NCBI RefSeq assembly: GCF_001425785.1
Contig: NZ_LMDI01000034.1
Location: 226,665-290,664 of the forward strand
Source of the DNA: Rhizobacter sp. Root1221
GTDB lineage: Bacteria > Pseudomonadota > Gammaproteobacteria > Burkholderiales > Burkholderiaceae_C
DNA length: 64,000 nt
Reading direction: 5' to 3'
Shown here: positions 58,987 to 64,000 of the stretch, piece by piece
Position numbering within the stretch: position 1 is the first letter of the stretch
How the letters are laid out: each line of letters opens with the position of its first letter
The notes under the pieces: model-generated
Told to the model about the DNA's origin: nothing
Databases searched by the model: none
The model's input: the letters and a program-made list of their open reading frames with translations, nothing else
Translations under genes and position numbers: made by a program

Positions 58987-59984
58987 TGGATGGCGAGGCG
59001 CCCGCGCTGTTCGCCGAGCGTCTTGGCGAGCAGCTGGGTGGTGGCGTAGATGGCCTCGATGGTGGGGGTGGGCACGCCGGTGATGCGGCCCAGTTCCACC
59101 ACGCTGCCCACGAGCGCTTCCAGTTCAAGGGCGCGCCCGTTTTCCACGTCCTGCAGCATCGAGGTCTTGTGGGCGCCCACGGCTTCCGCGCCGGCGATGC
59201 GCTTGTCGAGCGAGATCTTGAATTCCACGCCGAGCCGCTCGCCCACGGCCTGGGCCTCGCGCATCATGGCCGCGGCCAGCGCGCGCGACGCGGGGAAGCG
59301 GCAGATGTCCTCGAGCGTGGCGTGGGTCAGGGCGCTGAGGGGGTTGAAGCTCAGGTTGCCCCACAGCTTCACCCAGATCTCGGCGCGGATGTCCTTCGAC
59401 ACCGGCGACTTGAATCCGGCCTTCATCATGGTGGCGGCCAGCTGTTCGATGCGCGGGCTCCGTGTGCCGTCGGGTTCACCCAGCGTGAAGCGGTTGCCCT
59501 CGATGACCTTCACCACGCCGGGTTCCACCAGCTCGGCGGCGGGGTACACCACGCTGCCGATCACCCGTTCGGGTTCGATGAACGACGCGATCACGCCGCC
59601 CGGGTCCACGCTTTCCAGGCGCTGGCCCTCGTGGGGCCCGGCCAGCTTGTTGAAGTACCACCACGGCACGCCGTTGATCATCGTGACCACCGTGGTGTCG
59701 GGGCCGAAGAGGGCGCGCAGTTCCGGCAGCACGTCCTTGACCTGGTGGGATTTCAGCGTGAGCAGCACCACGTCCTGGCGGCCCGCGGCCGCCATGTCCT
59801 GCACCGCGCGCACGGCGGTGGCGTGCTGTTCGCGGCCGTCCTCGCCGATCAGGCGGAAGCCGTTGGCGTTGATGGCCGCCAGGTTGCGGTTGCGGGCGAT
59901 GAACGTGACGTCCTCGCCGGCCAGCGACAGGCGGGCGCCGAGGAAGCCGCCAATGGCGCCAGCGCCGACCACGGCAATCTTCAT
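58977..59984 (-). CDS. Ketopantoate reductase-family protein (2-dehydropantoate 2-reductase-like)
   Basis: The 335-residue protein starts with the NADPH loop MKIAVVGAGAIGGFLGARLSLAGEDVTFIAR, has the catalytic lysine region KLWGNLSFNPLSALTHATLEDICR and a helical C-terminal domain. Family members reduce 2-dehydropantoate in coenzyme A synthesis or act on other 2-oxo acids. The gene overlaps tctA by four bases at the end of a transporter operon, which suggests a catabolic paralogue for an imported 2-oxo or hydroxy acid rather than the housekeeping PanE. That is inference. Confidence 0.85.
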   Translation of the reverse strand: MKIAVVGAGAIGGFLGARLSLAGEDVTFIARNRNLAAINANGFRLIGEDGREQHATAVRAVQDMAAAGRQDVVLLTLKSHQVKDVLPELRALFGPDTTVVTMINGVPWWYFNKLAGPHEGQRLESVDPGGVIASFIEPERVIGSVVYPAAELVEPGVVKVIEGNRFTLGEPDGTRSPRIEQLAATMMKAGFKSPVSKDIRAEIWVKLWGNLSFNPLSALTHATLEDICRFPASRALAAAMMREAQAVGERLGVEFKISLDKRIAGAEAVGAHKTSMLQDVENGRALELEALVGSVVELGRITGVPTPTIEAIYATTQLLAKTLGEQRGRLAIQPA

Positions 59985-61507
59985 GATGCGTTTCCTTGCG
60001 CGGGGGCCGACAGCGACGGGCGCTTCAGCCACGATTTCAGGGTTCCGAACAGCGGCCAGCCCAGCATCAAGAGTGCCAGGCCCACGATGCCGCCGACGAG
60101 CCCGTTGCTCCAGAAGATCGACAGGCTGCCCTGCGACAGCAGCATCGACTGGCGGAAGCTCGCCTCCGCCATGTCGCCCAGCACCAGTGCGAGCACCAGC
60201 GGAGCCAGAGGGTAGCGCAACTTCTTGAACAGGTACCCCACGACACCGAACACCAGCATCATCGCCACGTCGAACATCGAGCTGTGCACCGTGTACGCGC
60301 CGATGGCGCAGATCACCACGATGACCGGCGCGATCACCGAAAACGGAATGCGCAGCATGGCGGCCCAGAACGGCACGGTGGTCAGCACCACCAGCAGCCC
60401 CACGATGTTGCCCAGGTACATCGACGCGATCAGGCCCCAGACGAAGTCCTTCTGCTCCACGAACAGCATGGGGCCGGGCTGCAGGCCCCAGATCAGCAAG
60501 CCCCCCAGCAGCACCGCGGCGGTGGGCGAGCCGGGGATGCCGAGCGTCAGCATGGGCAGCAGCGCCGACGTGCCGGCCGCGTGGGCCGCCGTCTCGGGCG
60601 CGAGCACGCCTTCGATCTGGCCCTTGCCGAACGTGTCGGGGTCCTTCGACATGCGCCGCGCGATGCCGTAGCTCATGAACGAGGCCGGGGTGGCGCCGCC
60701 GGGGGTGATACCCATCCAGCAGCCGATGGCGGTGGACCGCAGGAACGTCAGCCAGTACCTCGGCAACGTCTTCCACGTGGCCCACACCACACGCGGATCG
60801 ATCCTGGCGTGCTTGCCCTTGAACGCGAGGCCTTCCTCCATGGTCAGCAGGATCTCGCCGATGCCGAACAGGCCGATCACCGCGATCAGGAAGTCGAAGC
60901 CCTTCAGCAGCACCGGGAAGCCGTACGTCATGCGCAATTGGCCGGTGACGCTGTCCATGCCCACCGAGGCGAGCGCGAAACCGAGCATCATCGACGCGAT
61001 CACCTTGGCCGGAGGTTCCTTGCTCATGCCCACGAAGCTGCAGAACGTGAGCAACTGCACCGCGAAGAATTCGGCGGGGCCGAAGCGGATGGCGAATTTC
61101 GCGAGCAGCGGTGCGAGGAACGTGATCAGCAGCACCGCGAACAGCGCGCCCACGAACGACGACGTGAATGCTGCCGTCAGCGCCTGCGCGGCGCGGCCCT
61201 GCTGGGCCATCGGGTACCCGTCGAACGTGGTGGCCACCGACCACGGTTCCCCGGGGATGTTGAACAGGATCGACGTGATGGCTCCGCCGAACAGCGCGCC
61301 CCAGTAGATGCACGACAGCATGATGATGGCCGTCGTGGGGTTCATCGACAGTGTCAGTGGCAGCAGGATCGCGATGCCGTTGGCGCCGCCCAGGCCCGGC
61401 AGCACCCCGATCAGCACGCCGAGCGTGATGCCCACGAGCATGAAGCCGATGTTCGGCAGGGTCAGCGCGACGCTGAACCCGTGCATGAGGTTGGAGATTT
61501 CGTCCAT
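59981..61507 (-). CDS. tctA: Tripartite tricarboxylate transporter large membrane subunit TctA
   Basis: This is the 508-residue, multi-helix channel subunit of a TTT importer. The conserved GVLIGVLPGLGGANGIAILLPLTL near the N-terminus, WGALFGGAITSILFNIPGEPWSVATTFDGYPMA and a second GVLAPETAAHAAGTSALLPMLTLGIPGSPTAAVLLGGL are the hallmark repeats of TctA. It works with TctB and a periplasmic Bug receptor, energised by the sodium or proton gradient. Its start overlaps the tctB stop by one base. Confidence 0.93.
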   Translation of the reverse strand: MDEISNLMHGFSVALTLPNIGFMLVGITLGVLIGVLPGLGGANGIAILLPLTLSMNPTTAIIMLSCIYWGALFGGAITSILFNIPGEPWSVATTFDGYPMAQQGRAAQALTAAFTSSFVGALFAVLLITFLAPLLAKFAIRFGPAEFFAVQLLTFCSFVGMSKEPPAKVIASMMLGFALASVGMDSVTGQLRMTYGFPVLLKGFDFLIAVIGLFGIGEILLTMEEGLAFKGKHARIDPRVVWATWKTLPRYWLTFLRSTAIGCWMGITPGGATPASFMSYGIARRMSKDPDTFGKGQIEGVLAPETAAHAAGTSALLPMLTLGIPGSPTAAVLLGGLLIWGLQPGPMLFVEQKDFVWGLIASMYLGNIVGLLVVLTTVPFWAAMLRIPFSVIAPVIVVICAIGAYTVHSSMFDVAMMLVFGVVGYLFKKLRYPLAPLVLALVLGDMAEASFRQSMLLSQGSLSIFWSNGLVGGIVGLALLMLGWPLFGTLKSWLKRPSLSAPAQGNAS

Positions 61508-62004
61508 CACATCCCCAACAGGTTCTCGAGCGGGCCCTTGGGGAGCAGCACGAGGAACCAGCGCTCGAACACGAGGTACACCACCAGCGGCACCGCCGCC
61601 GACACGAGGCCCGTCACCGGCCAGCCGTACTTCCCGTGCCGCCGCATGAAGTAGCCGATCAGCGTGAACGACGACACGTAGATGCCGAGGAGCCAGATGG
61701 CGCCCACGTAGACGGTCATCGGCACCAGCACGGCCAGCACGCGGCCGAGCTGGGTGCGGTCGGCGAACACCGGGTTCTCGCCGCGCCAGCGCAGCAGCGT
61801 CTTCACCAGCACCGTGCCGCTCGACAGCAGCAGCAACACACCGATGTAGAAGGGGAAGTAGCCGGACTGCGGACCGTCGTCGGCCCAGCCGTTGCCGACC
61901 CTCAGGCTGTCCACGATCACGAGGGCCGCGGCCCCCACGAGCGCGGCGGACACGATGGCCTCCGGCCAGCGGCTGCCCACGGTGGGCGAGGACTTGTCGT
62001 TCAT
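61507..62004 (-). CDS. tctB: Tripartite tricarboxylate transporter small membrane subunit TctB
   Basis: The 165-residue subunit has four membrane helices (AIVSAALVGAAALVIVDSL, FPFYIGVLLLLSSGTVLV, VLAVLVPMTVYVGAIWLLGIYVSS, VTGLVSAAVPLVVYLVF), the usual build of TctB. Its role in the complex is not well known, but it is needed for transport. It lies between the Bug receptor gene and tctA in one operon. Confidence 0.88.
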   Translation of the reverse strand: MNDKSSPTVGSRWPEAIVSAALVGAAALVIVDSLRVGNGWADDGPQSGYFPFYIGVLLLLSSGTVLVKTLLRWRGENPVFADRTQLGRVLAVLVPMTVYVGAIWLLGIYVSSFTLIGYFMRRHGKYGWPVTGLVSAAVPLVVYLVFERWFLVLLPKGPLENLLGM

Positions 62005-62081
62005 GCACGTCTCCCTGCAGCCGCCGCGAAGCGGGGCCGCATCAACCAACAGGGGCCGAAGGCGGGGCTGGGCCCCCGGCG

Positions 62082-63083
62082 TCACTTCGCCAGGAAACCG
62101 GCTTCCTTCATCAGCTCGCGGTGCAACTGCTCGTTCTTGCCGAGCCAGTCCACGTACTCGGGGCCGGCCAGGGCGGTCTGCTTGAACGCGCCCTTTTCCA
62201 TGAAGTCCTTCCACTCGGGCAGGGCACGGATCTTCTTGAACAGGTCGAGGTAGTACGCGACCTGGTCGGGCGCGACGCCGGGCGGCATGAAAATGCCTCG
62301 CAGCATCAGGTAGTCGACCGGCAGGCCGGCGGAGGCGCACGTGGGCACGTCCTGCCAGGATTGCGAGGCGGTCAGCTTGACCGGGTACGGCATCTTGTCC
62401 TTGTCCATCACGCACAGCGCACGCAGCTTGCCGGCGCGCCAGTGGGACTCGGCCTCGATGGGGTTGTTGACGGTGGAGTCGATGTGCTTGCCCACGAGTT
62501 GCACCGCCACGTCGCCGCCGCCCTTGAACGGCACGTAGGTAATCTTCTTGCCGGCGGCCTTCTGCAGCAGCACGGTGATGATCTGGTCCTCCTGCTTCGA
62601 GCCGGTGCCGCCCATCTTGAGCGTGTTGTCGGGCTGGGCCTTCGCGGCGTCGAGGTAGGCCTTGGCCGACTTGTACGGCGACTCCTCGTTCACCCACAGC
62701 ACGAACTGGTCGAGTGCGAGCATGGACACGGGCGTGAGGTCGCGCCAATTGAACGGCACGCCAGTGGCGAGCGGCGTGGTGAAGAGGTTGGAGAGCGTGA
62801 TGACGATCTTGTGCGGGTTGCCCTTGTCGCCCTTGACGTCGAGGAACCCTTCCGCGCCGGCACCCCCCGACTTGTTGACGACCACGATGGGCTGCGACGT
62901 CAGCTTGTGCTTGGCCGCCACCCCCTGGATGAACCGGGCCATCTGGTCGGCCCCGCCGCCGGTTCCCGCCGGCACGATGAACTCGATGGGCTTGGTGGGT
63001 TCCCAGGCGAACGCGGCAGGGGCCAGCGTGACGTTCGTGAAAACGGCGGCGGCGGCGGCGCCTAGGGCGGTGCGGCTTTTCAT
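62082..63083 (-). CDS. Bug-type periplasmic tricarboxylate-binding protein (TctC)
   Basis: This 333-residue receptor has a signal peptide (ALGAAAAAVFTNVTLAPAAFA) followed by EPTKPIEFIVPAGTGGGADQMARFIQ and the conserved VVNKSGGAGAEGFLDV loop of the Bug family, with GTGSKQEDQI and YVPFKGGGDVAVQLVGKHID in the second lobe. Bug receptors bind carboxylates such as citrate, aromatic acids, amino acids or nicotinate. Together with tctB and tctA it makes a complete uptake system. GGAGAGGAAG lies just upstream. Confidence 0.92.
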   Translation of the reverse strand: MKSRTALGAAAAAVFTNVTLAPAAFAWEPTKPIEFIVPAGTGGGADQMARFIQGVAAKHKLTSQPIVVVNKSGGAGAEGFLDVKGDKGNPHKIVITLSNLFTTPLATGVPFNWRDLTPVSMLALDQFVLWVNEESPYKSAKAYLDAAKAQPDNTLKMGGTGSKQEDQIITVLLQKAAGKKITYVPFKGGGDVAVQLVGKHIDSTVNNPIEAESHWRAGKLRALCVMDKDKMPYPVKLTASQSWQDVPTCASAGLPVDYLMLRGIFMPPGVAPDQVAYYLDLFKKIRALPEWKDFMEKGAFKQTALAGPEYVDWLGKNEQLHRELMKEAGFLAK

Positions 63084-63179
63084 GGTCTTCCTCTCCTGAG
63101 TCCAGTGATGACTAAACCGGTGGGGCGTGCAACGCCCGCGGCACCTCTGCCGGGTGCTCTGCTGTTGTGTGCGGCGGGC

Positions 63180-64000
63180 TCAGAGCCCGAGCTTCTGGGC
63201 GAGCCCGATGCGCTGCAGCTTGCCTGTGGCGCCCTTCGGGATCTCGTCCATGAACAGGATCTTCTTCGGCACCTTGAACTCGGCGGCACGCTGGCCCACG
63301 AAGTCCTGGAGCTCGCGTTCGGTGGCGGCCTGGCCTTCCTTGAGCACCACCACCGCGGCCACTTCTTCCCCGAGTTTCGGGTGGGGCATCGCGAAGCAGA
63401 CCACCTGCGAAACGGCGGTGTGGTCCATCAGGATTTCATCGACCTCGCGCGGGCTGATCTTCTCGCCGCCGCGGTTGATGATTTCCTTCAGGCGGCCAGT
63501 GAGGCTCACGTAGCCGTCGCTGTCCTTCGTGCCCTGGTCGCCGGTGCGGAACCAGCCGTCGAGGAACCCTTCGGCGTTGGCCTTGGGGTTGTTCTCGTAG
63601 CCGGCCGTGACGTTCGGGCCGCGGATGACGATCTCGCCGATCTCGCCTGCGGCCAGCAGCTGGCCGCCCTCGCCCATGATGGCCACTTCGGGGCCGGCGG
63701 GCAGTCCCACCGTGCCGGGCTTGCGGGCCAGCGGTGGCAGCGGGTTCGATGCCATCTGGTGCGTGGCCTCGGTCATGCCGTAGGCCTCGATCAGCGGGGC
63801 CTTGAAGATGGCCTCGAGTTCGCGGATCACCTGCGGCGGCATCGACGACGACGACGAGCGCAGGAACCGCAGCGGGTTGCGCGCGATGGTCTCGGCATTG
63901 CCCTTGGCACGGCCGACGATGGCCTGGTGCATGGTGGGCACCGCCGTGTACCAGGTGGGCCTGGCCTCGTCCATCCAGCCGAAGAACTTCAGCGCGTTGA
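63180..64000 (-). CDS. Acyl-CoA synthetase, C-terminal part, cut by window end
   Basis: Only the last 273 residues are in the window. They include [60 protein letters not shown] and the C-terminal catalytic lysine in [17 protein letters not shown]. The segment [13 protein letters not shown] near the cut is the substrate region. It is an AMP-binding ligase that makes acyl-CoA or oxalyl-CoA type thioesters. It precedes the Bug receptor gene by 96 bases on the minus strand and may be in the same operon, so the imported acid could be activated by it. Confidence 0.88.
   Translation of the reverse strand, partial: NALKFFGWMDEARPTWYTAVPTMHQAIVGRAKGNAETIARNPLRFLRSSSSSMPPQVIRELEAIFKAPLIEAYGMTEATHQMASNPLPPLARKPGTVGLPAGPEVAIMGEGGQLLAAGEIGEIVIRGPNVTAGYENNPKANAEGFLDGWFRTGDQGTKDSDGYVSLTGRLKEIINRGGEKISPREVDEILMDHTAVSQVVCFAMPHPKLGEEVAAVVVLKEGQAATERELQDFVGQRAAEFKVPKKILFMDEIPKGATGKLQRIGLAQKLGL

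Overview
The window reads as chromosome of a high-GC betaproteobacterium of the order Burkholderiales, probably in the Rhizobacter/Leptothrix/Methylibium neighbourhood. That placement is inferred from gene content: a Bug/tripartite tricarboxylate transporter set, a polyhydroxyalkanoate-granule protein, PEP-CTERM and GlyGly-CTERM sorting signals, an aceK/mvaB catabolic block and strong third-position GC. Genes are tightly packed, often with 1-4 base stop/start overlaps. I saw no rRNA, tRNA, CRISPR array, insertion sequence or prophage.

Layout. 1-6.4 kb: the end of a GlrK/QseE-type sensor kinase, a QseG-like lipoprotein and the sigma-54 activator GlrR, followed by opgGH for osmoregulated periplasmic glucans. 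6.5-15.4 kb: a ParDE-like toxin-antitoxin pair, an M20 amidohydrolase, a molybdopterin oxidoreductase, a COG4324 aminopeptidase, a PHA-granule protein, a zeta-toxin-like kinase with a small partner, an alcohol dehydrogenase with its LysR regulator, and a protein made of six 11-residue repeats. 15.5-19.9 kb: two secreted nucleosidase-fold proteins and a TonB receptor. 19.9-24.9 kb: an Asp/Glu/hydantoin racemase divergent from a polyamine-type ABC importer. 24.9-31.1 kb: many small, mostly conserved genes of unknown function and a PEP-CTERM protein. 31.3-39.9 kb: an MBL-fold hydrolase, carbonic anhydrase, AceK, thiolase, SDR, HMG-CoA lyase and a YbaK-DUF1289 fusion. 39.9-49.2 kb: flavodoxin/LysR, a glycosidase, an MHS transporter with a 49-residue membrane protein, PagL and two divergent AraC regulators. 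49.2-54.2 kb: a DUF1800/DUF1501/cytochrome-c cluster and an outer-membrane barrel. 54.7-64 kb: malonyl-CoA synthetase-like ligase, a lone receiver, a lytic transglycosylase, an FAH-family enzyme and a TctABC uptake operon with a ketopantoate-reductase homologue and an acyl-CoA ligase.

The strongest new signal is regulatory. Two exact TGTC-N10-GACA sites, the form known for GlrR in enterobacteria, lie between glrR and opgG, followed by a correctly spaced -24/-12 sigma-54 promoter (2576-2591). This suggests that GlrK/GlrR controls glucan synthesis here. Two more well-spaced sigma-54 promoters precede the TonB receptor (17627-17642) and the ABC importer (20722-20737). A family of GC-rich intergenic repeats has three copies in the window, one of them inside the ABC operon between the binding protein and the first permease.
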